Shown one piece after another: positions 31,153-39,901 of a DNA stretch of 64,000 nt. Made by a program: the position numbers and the translations under genes. The stretch is from Pirellulaceae bacterium (lineage in GTDB: Bacteria; Planctomycetota; Planctomycetia; Pirellulales; Pirellulaceae): positions 907,501-971,500 of the forward strand of contig BPJV01000001.1 of assembly GCA_026004795.1 (NCBI GenBank), read 5' to 3'. Below the pieces are notes generated by a model. It had not been told where the DNA came from. It was given only the letters and a program-made list of their open reading frames with translations, and ran no database searches. Within the stretch, counting starts at the first letter, position 1, and each line of letters begins with the position of its first letter.

Positions 31153-32319
31153 CTATTTTGCCAACCGGACAGGCGTCAGCACGTAGTCGCTCCAATCGCC
31201 TCCCGCGGTAGCGCGTATCGCATAAGGGGATAACACATAAGCTGGTTGCACCAGCACTTTTTTCTTGGACATTGGGCCGGTGAGCTTGACGTACATGATC
31301 CGCACGCCCACCCACCGCACGATGGTATATTCGGCGTTGTTGCCATTTCCAGTGACTGTTGAAAAGATGGGGATGATGCGGGTCTGGCCGATGATGGAAG
31401 CCAATTCGTCTTTCACTCCCGCGCTGATGCCGGTGTCCCCATTCAGCGTCATCGTTCCTCCAGGATCCAAGATCAACGGTTTTCCTAAATCGATTAAGTC
31501 CTGGGAGGAGATCCCATGGACGATCTGCCTGGCGATGTCATTCGTACTGTTATTCGCCCCGCCGATGTCGACGGTTCCACGATTTCCCGGTGAACCGGTA
31601 CCCTGGGGATAAAGGTTCACTTCGTATACACCATCACCACCTGGGGTGACCGTCTGGCTAGCGGGATCCCATGCAAAATCATCGCTAGGTGCCGAAGCGC
31701 AGCCGGTCATGGTGCACGCCAGCATGTTGTCCCACGTGTACTCGTCTAACGCAAATGGCAGGATGTTCAGCGTTGCACTGCTCCCCTCCGGGAGTTGAAA
31801 CCCGCTAACTTGCCGAGCGAGCACCGCCATCGCGGTAACCTCCATGTTTCGACCTGATTGACCGAAGATGCGGCCGAAGAAAAAGGGGACCTGCCCATTG
31901 CGATTGCTGGTGCGTCGCGCCGTCACCTCCACGGCGTAATAGGGGCGCGTATCGTCCATATTGATGGTTGATTCACGTGGATAGTCGATGTAACCGATCT
32001 GAATATCGCCCGTGTTGTCGAGCATCATGGGGCTGGCACAAACCGGATTCAATTGGGCCATCTCGTACGCCGCCAGCCGCATGGCCGATTCTGCGGAAGA
32101 AAGCGTACCACCGGCTGCCAACTGTTCATACAATTCCCAACCCGCGGCCAGGGCGGCGGCATCGGCCGTGCGTCTCAGTTCCGCCCGAGTCTGTGCCAAG
32201 TAGCCCGTATCAATACTGAAGGCAAGGAATGCCGTTAACACGAACATCAGGATGGCAGCCAATACCAAAGTCGCTCCACGGCGATGCCGCGTGCGGAAAT
32301 CAATTCGTAGGAGATGCAT
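31153..32319 (-). CDS. TadE/TadG-like Flp pilus-assembly protein
   Basis: A protein of about 388 residues from the ATG at 32319 (GAGG at 8 nt; a TTG at 32325 is possible). The N-terminus is the TadG/RcpC-type signature: a basic RHRRGATLVLA segment, a hydrophobic helix with FSIDTGYLAQTRAELRRTADAAALAAG, then a large extracytoplasmic domain. That helix is typical of the Flp pilus-assembly TadE/G-like family. No von Willebrand A motif was found. The C-terminal ISAGVKDELASIIG and later VRWVGVRIMYVKLTG belong to a module seen in planctomycete TadG-like proteins. It is the middle gene of the operon. The pilus ATPases, secretin and main pilin are not in the window. Confidence 0.8.
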   Translation of the reverse strand: MHLLRIDFRTRHRRGATLVLAAILMFVLTAFLAFSIDTGYLAQTRAELRRTADAAALAAGWELYEQLAAGGTLSSAESAMRLAAYEMAQLNPVCASPMMLDNTGDIQIGYIDYPRESTINMDDTRPYYAVEVTARRTSNRNGQVPFFFGRIFGQSGRNMEVTAMAVLARQVSGFQLPEGSSATLNILPFALDEYTWDNMLACTMTGCASAPSDDFAWDPASQTVTPGGDGVYEVNLYPQGTGSPGNRGTVDIGGANNSTNDIARQIVHGISSQDLIDLGKPLILDPGGTMTLNGDTGISAGVKDELASIIGQTRIIPIFSTVTGNGNNAEYTIVRWVGVRIMYVKLTGPMSKKKVLVQPAYVLSPYAIRATAGGDWSDYVLTPVRLAK

Positions 32320-32405
32320 GGTCAAAGCCTCGCTTCACAATAAGCTTGCCTATGGAAATGATTGCCACGATAGAGATGCAGTCGGGGCGTATTCGTAGTC
32401 TCTCC

Positions 32406-33017
32406 TTATTCGATGTCCGCATTGAAACCCCATTCAAAGACATCGCCCGAACTCAGGTGCACACGTACCGATTTCAGGCGCAGGCGTTCCACGCGATTGC
32501 GACTGAAGGTAACGCCCGAGTTGTTCAGGGAATCCATGGGGTTGTAGGCTTCTAATCCTCCACTGCCGGCCAGCGTTGCGGGAATGGTGACGTAGCTCGC
32601 ACTCCCTCCGAACGCACCGAAACTACTGCTGCTGCCGGATTCGATACCGAACTCGAATCCACCGGGGACCGCGCGCACACTTTGGGTCCAACGAATCACT
32701 TCACCAGAATCCGCGATCACCTGATCCGGTGCCAAACGTTTCGAGGCGAAACAACCTTTGTTGTCGCAAGCACGCACCTGAACTCCACCGCGTTGGAATT
32801 CGGGTTCCGTGGCGTGGTTGATGTCGACTTGGAGATAAGTTGAACTGTAGAAGGGGAGCATGGTCATGGTGATCTGCGGAGCGTCCAATTGCACTTCGGG
32901 TTGAATGACTACCAGCTCCCAGTCCTCTTCGATTTGCACGATGGACTGCGCCCTGGTGGGGAGGCTCAAGGTCAAAACACACAATATCGCCAACAGAAAG
33001 CGGTAGTACTGACGCAT
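32406..33017 (-). CDS. Secreted hypothetical protein of the Tad operon
   Basis: A 203-residue protein with a clear signal peptide (about 1-23, ending SLPTRAQ). No known domain was recognised. The mature part is beta-rich, with two cysteines in VRACDNKGCF and a Gly/Ser-rich stretch (GSSSSFGAFGGS), and the C-terminus SGDVFEWGFNADIE is acidic. It is the first gene of the operon with the TadG- and TadE-like proteins, 86 bp ahead of the next one, so it probably acts with them at the cell surface or in pilus assembly. That is inference from position. Confidence 0.7.
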   Translation of the reverse strand: MRQYYRFLLAILCVLTLSLPTRAQSIVQIEEDWELVVIQPEVQLDAPQITMTMLPFYSSTYLQVDINHATEPEFQRGGVQVRACDNKGCFASKRLAPDQVIADSGEVIRWTQSVRAVPGGFEFGIESGSSSSFGAFGGSASYVTIPATLAGSGGLEAYNPMDSLNNSGVTFSRNRVERLRLKSVRVHLSSGDVFEWGFNADIE

Positions 33018-33325
33018 GGTTGCCTGCCTATGTAGGAGTTTTCTGCTGAGCTTTGCCCACCGATCGACACGCTTCAGCGAATCAACTGTTCCAGACGGAG
33101 TTTACAGGCCGGTGAGCCCTAAAAAATTCGTGACCAACTAAAACCTAGCTTGTTACGCGGCGGCAACGAGGACAAAAACCAGAATTGGACAAGAAAATCG
33201 GGTAGATTGTTGTTAGCATGGCCCGTCGTAACAGGGATGGGAGGGATGAAGCAAAGTAGCGTTGATTGCTGGCAACACGTGTGGCACGATTGCCACGGTA
33301 GCGATTCGTTGGGTGGGATTTCTGC
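33018..33325. other. Divergent intergenic region with palindromes
   Basis: About 308 bp between the Tad operon and the universal stress protein gene. It is more AT-rich than the coding DNA around it. It contains the inverted repeat listed separately and an ACACGTGT palindrome at 33275-33282. No gene is supported. Confidence 0.5.
33281..33296. promoter_or_regulatory. Inverted repeat, possible operator
   Basis: GTGGCA-CGAT-TGCCAC is a perfect 6-bp inverted repeat with a 4-bp spacer, 30 bp upstream of the universal stress protein ATG. Its position suits an operator, but no regulator is known. Confidence 0.35.
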
Positions 33326-34159
33326 ATGAGCCGTACAGGGACGATAGCCAGTTTGTTGATCAAGCTCGACGGAACCCCCGGGGACCGTGTGGCCGTAGAG
33401 TTGGGGGTGCAATGGGGGCAGCGGTTTGATGCTCGGGTGCACGCCCTAGCTGTTGTCGATGAGGCGAGTTACCTGATCCCCTTTGCCGAGGAACCACCCA
33501 GTGCGTTTGAACAGCGGCTTCGGCGCTGGGAGGAAGCGAGAGAGGCGGCTCGGCGATCGTTGCAGGAGTGTGCCGCAGCCTGCGCAGCAGCCGGGTTGCG
33601 GTGTGCGACGTTCGAGGAATCGGGGAATGTCGAAGAGGTACTACAGAAATTCCTCCAGCGGCATGACCTGCTCGTGGGAGGGCGCGAGGCGTATCATCAT
33701 GCCATGGAGCATGCCAACAGTTCGTGGGCCTCGATGTTACGGGATGCTTCTCGTCCGTTCGTGTTGGTGCCGCCCAGTTTGCCGCGCGGCACGACGGTGA
33801 TCGTGGCGTACAACGCCAGTCGACCTGCTGCACGGATGTTATCGGGGCTGACGGCCAGCGGACTGCTCGCGGATCGTCGGGTGCTGATTGTCAGCGTGCA
33901 TCAATCGGTGGAGCAGGCGGCGGAAGAATGTGAGCTGGCCGTCGATTTTCTGGATGTCCATGGGATTCAAGCTGAGGCGTTGGCGGTGCAGCCGGTCGGT
34001 GCGTTGCACGAACAATTGCTCGAGTTCGTGGCGGCGCACGATGCTGGTCTGATCGCCGCTGGCGCGTTTGGGCGAAGCCGACCTACCGAGTGGGTGCTCG
34101 GGTCGCATACGCGGCGCTTGATACGCTCCAGTCCCGTGCCCATCTTTCTCTTTCATTGA
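33326..34159 (+). CDS. Universal stress protein, tandem UspA domains
   Basis: A 277-residue cytoplasmic protein with two Usp folds (about 1-148 and 150-277). The second domain ends with GAFGRSRPTEWVLGSHTRRL, the G-x2-G-x9-G-S/T nucleotide-binding motif of ATP-binding Usp proteins. The first has a weakened version (GGREAYHHAMEHANSSWASM). The role is stress response or ATP-dependent signalling; targets are unknown. The ATG at 33326 is close to a GGTGGGA. It is transcribed away from the Tad operon and towards the GspE-like gene. Confidence 0.87.
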   Translation: MSRTGTIASLLIKLDGTPGDRVAVELGVQWGQRFDARVHALAVVDEASYLIPFAEEPPSAFEQRLRRWEEAREAARRSLQECAAACAAAGLRCATFEESGNVEEVLQKFLQRHDLLVGGREAYHHAMEHANSSWASMLRDASRPFVLVPPSLPRGTTVIVAYNASRPAARMLSGLTASGLLADRRVLIVSVHQSVEQAAEECELAVDFLDVHGIQAEALAVQPVGALHEQLLEFVAAHDAGLIAAGAFGRSRPTEWVLGSHTRRLIRSSPVPIFLFH

Positions 34160-34264
34160 AACGTCATGGTATTCCTGGTCAGGCGAGCCGCCAGGCCACG
34201 CGTCGCGCCGTGCATGCTCGACCGCCGGGCGTCGTCCCCGAGCAGGGGCGTTAGTTTGGCGGCA

Positions 34265-35506
34265 TTAAGCAGGGTCATGCTCTTCCCACTCGGCCACCGG
34301 GATCACGCGGCTCATCTCTTCCACGCTGATTACTCCCTGGGCAAGTTTTAGCAAGGCGGCGCGACGGAAGTCGAGCATGCCTTTCTCCGTGGCGGCGCGA
34401 TGGATTTCCCCGACGTCCGCTTTGCTGGAGATCAATGCCTTGATGCTTCGCCCCACTGGCATCACCTCGAACAAACCGGTGCGACCGATGTAGCCTCCCA
34501 CGGAGTTCGGGTCCTCCACGTCGGGCCCGTAGATACACTTCCCTTGATCAGGGCTTAACAGATCGCGGACATCGTCAAACATCTCGGGGGCATGGCTGAC
34601 GTCGTACATGATCCGCGTTTCCGGATTCAGTTGACGGACCAACCGCTGGGCGATGATCCCCACCAAGCAGTTGGCAAAGAAGTAAGGGTTGACGTTGAAA
34701 GCCAGCATGCTCTGAATCGCACTGGCCGCCAGCGGGGAGTGCAGCGTGGAGAGCACCAGGTGACCGCTATTGGCGGCACGAACTGCGGTCTCGGCCGTCT
34801 CTTCGTCACGAATCTCGCCGATCATGATCACATCGGGGCTCTGCCGCAGCGCCCCTCGTAACAGCTCCTTGATGGTGATGCCAATCTTCGCATGCACTGA
34901 ACATTGCCGCACACCGGGAAGCACCTGTTCTACCGGGTCTTCGAGAGTGAGGATCATTCGTGATCCATCGTTCAAGTGGTCCAAGCAGGCATACAAGGTC
35001 GTGGATTTTCCCGCGCCCACCGGTCCGGTTACCAGCAACAGGCCTGCACCTACATTGAGCATCGATTTGACATCAGAGAGCTGTCTTCCTTCCAGGCCCA
35101 GATCGGGCAATCGTAGCCGTTCGTCCCCGGTAGGAATGATGCGAATCACCAGATCCTCGCCGTAATGGGTGCCCATCGAATTGATACGGAACTCGTAGCG
35201 GCAGTCCTGGATCTCACGATTCCAGTGTCCGGACAGCGGGTGACGCTTCTCGGTCAAGTCCATACCCGCATGGGATTTGATGTGGTTGATGATCTGACTA
35301 CCCAAGGCGGGAGAAACGACGACCAGGCGGCAGATCCTCCCCAGTTCTCGGATGGCGATCTCGTAATGATTTCCGTTGGGGAGGATGAACAGGTCACTGG
35401 CCATACGGCCAATGGCATGCGTCAGGATGAGATCCACCGCTTCGGGAGCATCCAACTCGTTGATTTTGAGCAGTGCGTCGTCGAGCTTCCTGAGCGGTTC
35501 AGCCAT
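34265..35506 (-). CDS. GspE/PulE-type secretion or pilus ATPase
   Basis: A 413-residue ATPase of the type II secretion/type IV pilus family. Walker A is GPVGAGKST (161-169), the Asp box LTLEDPVE (187-194), Walker B VIMIGEIRD (226-234) and the His box STLHS (253-257). It keeps only the N2-like and C-terminal domains. The zinc-binding tetracysteine motif of GspE and PilB is reduced to a single Cys (GKCIYGPDVEDP), although the following GYIGRTGLFEVM is retained. The N-terminal GRMASDLFILPNG corresponds to the ASDIHIEP motif of the family. It overlaps the STAS gene by 8 bp (ATGGCTGA), so the two are translationally coupled. No pilin, secretin or inner-membrane partner lies nearby. Confidence 0.88.
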   Translation of the reverse strand: MAEPLRKLDDALLKINELDAPEAVDLILTHAIGRMASDLFILPNGNHYEIAIRELGRICRLVVVSPALGSQIINHIKSHAGMDLTEKRHPLSGHWNREIQDCRYEFRINSMGTHYGEDLVIRIIPTGDERLRLPDLGLEGRQLSDVKSMLNVGAGLLLVTGPVGAGKSTTLYACLDHLNDGSRMILTLEDPVEQVLPGVRQCSVHAKIGITIKELLRGALRQSPDVIMIGEIRDEETAETAVRAANSGHLVLSTLHSPLAASAIQSMLAFNVNPYFFANCLVGIIAQRLVRQLNPETRIMYDVSHAPEMFDDVRDLLSPDQGKCIYGPDVEDPNSVGGYIGRTGLFEVMPVGRSIKALISSKADVGEIHRAATEKGMLDFRRAALLKLAQGVISVEEMSRVIPVAEWEEHDPA

Positions 35507-35864
35507 GGTGCTCGTTCTCCTCGCTGATCAGGGACAATGCTTCCGCTTCGTTCTTGACTAGGGTGAGGACGCGATTGAGCTTCATAAGGTTGAAGACGTG
35601 TTGAATGTCCAGGGGCACCGAATGCAGGATCAGCTTTCCACCGGCCTGTCGGATTTGTTTGTCAAGGTTGAGAATCCAGCTTATGCCACTAGAGTCGATT
35701 TGCTCGGCACCGCGCAGGTTCAGCAGGATGGTTTTGCACAGATTCGATTCTCCAATCAATTGCGGGAGGCGAGCCGCACAATCTTCGACGGCCGTTTGAG
35801 ATATCCGACCGTGTACCGAAATGAAAAAAAGGTTGTCGTCCTGTTTGTCGAGTCTTAAAAGCAT
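35499..35864 (-). CDS. STAS-domain protein (anti-sigma factor antagonist type)
   Basis: A 121-residue STAS-domain protein from the ATG at 35864; an upstream in-frame start would add 27 unrelated residues. The motif EQIDSSGISWILNLDKQI (about 56-73) holds the conserved DSSG serine that kinases of the SpoIIAB/RsbW type phosphorylate, so it probably works in a phosphorylation-controlled partner switch. No anti-sigma kinase or PP2C phosphatase gene is in the window. It is the first gene of a two-gene operon with the GspE-like ATPase, and its stop codon lies inside that gene's start, an unusual pairing. Confidence 0.87.
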   Translation of the reverse strand: MLLRLDKQDDNLFFISVHGRISQTAVEDCAARLPQLIGESNLCKTILLNLRGAEQIDSSGISWILNLDKQIRQAGGKLILHSVPLDIQHVFNLMKLNRVLTLVKNEAEALSLISEENEHHG

Positions 35865-35974
35865 CGATCGATCCTGTGGCCACGGTGACTGGTGAGCTGG
35901 GAATGGATGGTGCGATCCGAAAAAGCTGCGGTGCTCATCGTACAAAACGATACCAAATCATGTGTCCGCGTGCA

Positions 35975-36004
35975 TTGCGAGTTGCTGGGATTTTTTCGTA
36001 TGAT
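35975..36004 (+). promoter_or_regulatory. Candidate sigma-70 promoter upstream of the redoxin-cytochrome gene
   Basis: TTGCGA (35975-35980), an 18-bp spacer with a T6 run, and TATGAT (35999-36004) match the bacterial -35/-10 consensus well. It lies 220 bp before the ATG at 36224 in the 359-bp divergent region that also serves the STAS operon. The rest of that region shows no gene. Confidence 0.4.
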
Positions 36005-36223
36005 CATCAACAATTGAGGTGGTCGATGGTCGGCCCATCCAGCCCCGTGGTACTGGTGGACCGGGTTGCAGGGGAGACGCTTGGCACGGCCCTCGGCGTG
36101 GAGGCATCGCTGGGCAGGAAAAGTGCGCCGGGTTGCCCGTGCCGTGGATGGCGGTCGCAGATCGGTGGGGCCATCGAGTGAAGCGAGGTGGGAAGCCGCT
36201 GCCCAGGACGAGGAGAACAAACG

Positions 36224-37981
36224 ATGGTACGACGATATGGGGTGTCCAGTTCGCTGATCGCTTTCCTCTGCGGGATAGCAATGATCGGGTGGATGGGTTC
36301 GCCGATCTTGGCAGTGGCCGACGACGGAGATCCCGCCGCGCGCATTGATGATCTGGAGCTGGTTGACCACTACGGTGCTCCGGTGCCGCTGGAGCAATGG
36401 AAGGATGCGCCCATCCTGGTGGTAGCATTCCTCGGAGTGGAATGCCCGCTGGCCCGATTGTATGGTCCTCGACTCAATCAGCTGTACGAGGAATATCGTG
36501 ATCGGGGCGTGATGATTCTCGGCATCGATTCCAACCGACAGGATAGCCTCAAAGAGATGACGGCCTACGTCACGCGGCACCACATCGGCTTTCCTTTTCT
36601 CAAAGATGTGGGGCACCGTTTAGCCGATCGCTTGGGGGCGACACGCACTCCCGAAGTGTTCGTACTCGATGCCCACCGCCGTGTGCGCTACCAGGGGCGA
36701 ATCGATGACCAGTACGGGGTGGGGTATAGTCGTTACGATGCAAACCGAAGCGACCTGCGCAACGCGGTAGAGGCTCTGCTCGCCGGGCGCCCGATCGCCG
36801 TTGCTCAAACGCCTGCCGTCGGTTGCATCATCGGTCGCTTGAAGGAGTCGAAGAAGGATGCCGGAGTGACGTATTACCGAGATGTCGCCCCGATTCTCCA
36901 CCGGCGCTGTGCCGGTTGCCATCGGGAGGGAGAGATCGGTCCTTTTTCCATGCTGACCTACGAGGACGTCGCCGGATGGGAAGATACCATCCTGGAGGTT
37001 ATCGATGATGGTCGGATGCCACCGTGGAATGCCAATCCTGAATACGGACATTTTCGCAACGATCCGCGACTTACTTACGAAGAGATCGGAATGCTGCGCG
37101 ATTGGGTTGCGGCCGGAGCGCCGGCTGGCGACCCAGAGGAAGCCGCTCCGCTTCCGGAGTTTGTTTCCGGTTGGCAGATCGGAACTCCGGACGAGATCAT
37201 CTACATGCGCGATCAGCCGTTCGATGTTCCCGCTGAGGGAGTGGTTGATTACCAACGTTTTGTAGTCGACCCCGGTTGGCAGGAAGATCGCTATGTCGTC
37301 GCCGTGGAAGCGCGTCCGGACAATCGGGCGGTTGTGCACCACATCTTGGTTTACATCATTCCGCCGGGAAAAGGTGGAGTCGATTTGCGATCGGTGCTGG
37401 TGGGATATGCGCCCGGTAGCTTGCCGGTGCATTATGGTGAAGATGTGGCGATTCTCGTGCCCGCTGGTTCCCGTCTGTTATTCGAACTCCACTATACACC
37501 CAACGGCACTCCTCAACGGGATCGCAGTTACATCGGCGTGCGCTTTGGTGATCCGCAGCAGGTGAAATCGCTATTGCAGGGGCACGCCGTGCTCAATGCC
37601 AGGTTCGAGATTCCACCGGGCGCTGCCCATCACGAGGTTATGGCACAGCAGACGATACGTGATGACTGTGTGCTCCTGAGCATGACCCCACACATGCATT
37701 TGCGCGGGAAAGCGTTTCGCTACGAAGCGCTGTACCCGGACGGCACGAAGGAGATTCTGCTGGATGTGCCCCGTTATGATTTCAACTGGCAGTTGAAGTA
37801 TATTTTGGCTGAGCCCAAGAGCTTGCCGCGCGGCACGCGGATTCGCTGTACGGCCGTTTACGACAACTCGGAGAACAATTTGGTCAATCCCGATCCTACC
37901 AGGGCCGTGCGTTGGGGGGATCAGAGTTGGGAAGAGATGATGATCGGCTTTTTCGATACGCTTCCGACGAGGAAGGAATAG
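36224..37981 (+). CDS. Redoxin - cytochrome c - copper monooxygenase-like fusion protein
   Basis: A secreted protein of 585 residues from the ATG at 36224, with AGGAG upstream. A signal peptide (about 1-30) is followed by a thioredoxin-like redoxin domain (about 35-190) with one peroxidatic-like Cys in GVECPLARLYG and TRTPEVFVLDA. A haem c site CAGCH (residue 229) in a planctomycete cytochrome domain (AGCHREGEIGPFSMLTYED) comes next. The C-terminal half resembles copper type II ascorbate-dependent monooxygenases, with His-rich copper-site motifs VVHHILVYI, LLFELHYTPNG and SMTPHMHLRGK. It would act outside the inner membrane in electron transfer or oxidation. The three-domain order is recurrent in planctomycetes and relatives, but the substrate is unknown. 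Confidence 0.83.
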   Translation: MVRRYGVSSSLIAFLCGIAMIGWMGSPILAVADDGDPAARIDDLELVDHYGAPVPLEQWKDAPILVVAFLGVECPLARLYGPRLNQLYEEYRDRGVMILGIDSNRQDSLKEMTAYVTRHHIGFPFLKDVGHRLADRLGATRTPEVFVLDAHRRVRYQGRIDDQYGVGYSRYDANRSDLRNAVEALLAGRPIAVAQTPAVGCIIGRLKESKKDAGVTYYRDVAPILHRRCAGCHREGEIGPFSMLTYEDVAGWEDTILEVIDDGRMPPWNANPEYGHFRNDPRLTYEEIGMLRDWVAAGAPAGDPEEAAPLPEFVSGWQIGTPDEIIYMRDQPFDVPAEGVVDYQRFVVDPGWQEDRYVVAVEARPDNRAVVHHILVYIIPPGKGGVDLRSVLVGYAPGSLPVHYGEDVAILVPAGSRLLFELHYTPNGTPQRDRSYIGVRFGDPQQVKSLLQGHAVLNARFEIPPGAAHHEVMAQQTIRDDCVLLSMTPHMHLRGKAFRYEALYPDGTKEILLDVPRYDFNWQLKYILAEPKSLPRGTRIRCTAVYDNSENNLVNPDPTRAVRWGDQSWEEMMIGFFDTLPTRKE

Positions 37982-38173
37982 CGCGGCGCATCTGCTGGTC
38001 CCTGCAGGAACACGCCAGGCGAAGGGATCGATCGGGGGAAGACTGCTGGGGCTGGCATGCGAACTGCGGAGAAACGCCAGTCCTGTGCCTGCCATGGCGG
38101 GTGTCGACCAGGACGTCGTCGCCCCTGCTGCCGCCCACTGACGCCAGGGATGGCATCGGTGGGAGCACGTCGA

Positions 38174-39124
38174 CTATTGGCTTCGGAGCGTCTCCATAAG
38201 TTGACCGAACTCGGAGGGGACGGGAGAGGTGAACTGGAGACGGCGACCGCTACGCGGGTGAAGCAAGCCCAACGAGGCAGCGTGAAGAGCCAAGCGTTTC
38301 CATGGCCACAGAGCGACGAGCTGCGGCTGTCGCTCCCAACGCAGGCGTCCGTAGCGGGAGTCACCTAAGATCGGGTGCCCGAGATCCGCCATGTGCACGC
38401 GGATTTGATTGCGACGCCCCGTTTCCAGGCGGACTTCGATCATGCAGGCGGCGCGGTGGCGTTCTACCAAGCGCCAGTGCGTCACGGCCCACTGTCCGGC
38501 AGGTTCGCGTGAGGAATATCGATGTAAGGAGCGTTGGTCGGTCCGCATGTGGCTGCGGATCGTCCCGGAGTCGTCATCGGGAGAGCCCGCCACGATGGCG
38601 ACGTAGCGTCGTAGCGGTTGGTGGCTGGCGAATTGCCGCCGCAAACGCTCTGCTGCCGCGGCCGTTTTGGCGAACACGAGGATTCCCGATACGTCGCGGT
38701 CCAAGCGATGAACGCAGATGGCCTTGGCTCGCCGGTCGCCCCGTTCGATGTGCCGTTGGATCTGGTGGAGCAGGGTATGGCCTTGGCCGGCTGGTGTGGG
38801 GACCGTCAACAATCCGGCCGGTTTGTCGACGACGACCAACTGGTCATCTTCGTAAAGAATCTTCAGTTGACGATTCGCTGCGGAGGGAGCCCGTTGGAGA
38901 CGCGGTGGAGCTGGAGGCAGCGCCTCGATGCGGACGCGATCACCAACCTGTAAACAATGGTGAGATTGGACCGACGTACGACCGTTTACGGAAACAGCGC
39001 CAGCGTGGATCCTGCGCAGGGCTTCTTGATGTTTGACGCGGGCCATGGCCGCCACGAAACGTACCAGGCTACGCGCCGGGGGAGGAATCTGAGCAGTGAC
39101 GAGGAACTCATTGACGGCTGCCAT
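38174..39124 (-). CDS. RluA-family pseudouridine synthase
   Basis: Isomerises uridine to pseudouridine in rRNA or tRNA; 316 residues. An S4 RNA-binding domain (about 15-70, RIHAGAVSVNGR) is followed by the catalytic domain with VVVDKPAGLLTVP and HRLDRDVSGILVFAK (catalytic Asp at about 144), then QIRVHMADLGHPILGD near the C-terminus, the standard RluA/C/D series. Whether it is RluD-like (23S positions near 1911-1917) or another specificity cannot be told by reading. The haemolysin-III gene lies 45 bp upstream on the same strand, a probable operon. Confidence 0.93.
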   Translation of the reverse strand: MAAVNEFLVTAQIPPPARSLVRFVAAMARVKHQEALRRIHAGAVSVNGRTSVQSHHCLQVGDRVRIEALPPAPPRLQRAPSAANRQLKILYEDDQLVVVDKPAGLLTVPTPAGQGHTLLHQIQRHIERGDRRAKAICVHRLDRDVSGILVFAKTAAAAERLRRQFASHQPLRRYVAIVAGSPDDDSGTIRSHMRTDQRSLHRYSSREPAGQWAVTHWRLVERHRAACMIEVRLETGRRNQIRVHMADLGHPILGDSRYGRLRWERQPQLVALWPWKRLALHAASLGLLHPRSGRRLQFTSPVPSEFGQLMETLRSQ

Positions 39125-39169
39125 GAGAGAAGTTTCCGGAGCTGCGAGGTCACCAGGGATTAAGGTACG

Positions 39170-39901
39170 CTATCCATCCGGTGCAAGGATAGACAACGTG
39201 AGGATGGGGTAAAGATGGGCAAACGTGCCGGCTAAAACAAATAGATGCCAAAGGGTATGAGCCAGCGGTCGGTGGTGGCTGCCCAAGAGGAACGGGACTC
39301 CGGCCGTGTACAGGATGCCGCCGAGAGCCATCCAACCGAGGAGAGGGGCGGGGGTGAGAGGAGCCAGTGGTATGGCTGGCAGCCAACCAAGCAGGAGATA
39401 GGAAACGGTGGAAATCGCATTGATACGATGCTGTAACACAACCTTCATCACTGCTCCGCTTAACCCCAAAACCCAAAGGATCATCAGAAAAAGGCTCTGC
39501 TCGGTACCGTGAAGAGCGCGGCACGCATACGGTGTGTAGGTGGCGACGATCATGAGGTAGATGGCTGCTTGATCGAAGGCCCGCCAACGGTTTCTCTTCA
39601 CCGGATCGAAAACGGCGTGGGACATCATCGAGCAGAAGTAGAGCAGCATGGTGCTGATGCCCAACGCCATGGCGGCAAGGAACAGCTCGCCAGGTAGCTT
39701 CCCTCCCATGGCTACCGCTACTACCATCAGCCCCAGCGGGATGCCGAGCGCATGCGTCCATGCCGCCAGGCGCTCTTCCCGCGCATCCATGTACACCGAT
39801 TCGGTGGACCAGGACCAACGCGTTTGCGGCGAGCTCGATGGTGGGGGGGCGTGGGGCGTTGGCGAGGATGGCCGCGCATCGGACACATGGTGCTTCTTCA
39901 T
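39170..39901 (-). CDS. Haemolysin III / PAQR family membrane protein
   Basis: A seven-helix membrane protein of 243 residues from the ATG at 39901, with GGAG 6 nt upstream; more upstream starts exist but lack such a site. A Pro/Ser-rich cytoplasmic N-terminus of about 35 residues precedes EERLAAWTHALG. The metal-ligand set of the PAQR/HlyIII superfamily is present: SMMSHAVFD in helix 2 and AHTLWHLFVLAG with HxxxH in helix 7. In this superfamily these residues bind zinc and some members are ceramidase-like hydrolases; the bacterial role is unclear. It is followed by the RluA-family gene. Confidence 0.9.
   Translation of the reverse strand: MKKHHVSDARPSSPTPHAPPPSSSPQTRWSWSTESVYMDAREERLAAWTHALGIPLGLMVVAVAMGGKLPGELFLAAMALGISTMLLYFCSMMSHAVFDPVKRNRWRAFDQAAIYLMIVATYTPYACRALHGTEQSLFLMILWVLGLSGAVMKVVLQHRINAISTVSYLLLGWLPAIPLAPLTPAPLLGWMALGGILYTAGVPFLLGSHHRPLAHTLWHLFVLAGTFAHLYPILTLSILAPDG

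Noticed and set aside
33281-33296. Sigma-54 promoter before the universal stress protein gene
   Set aside because: TGGCAC is present but the TTGC element at the right spacing is not, so the palindrome is a better description.
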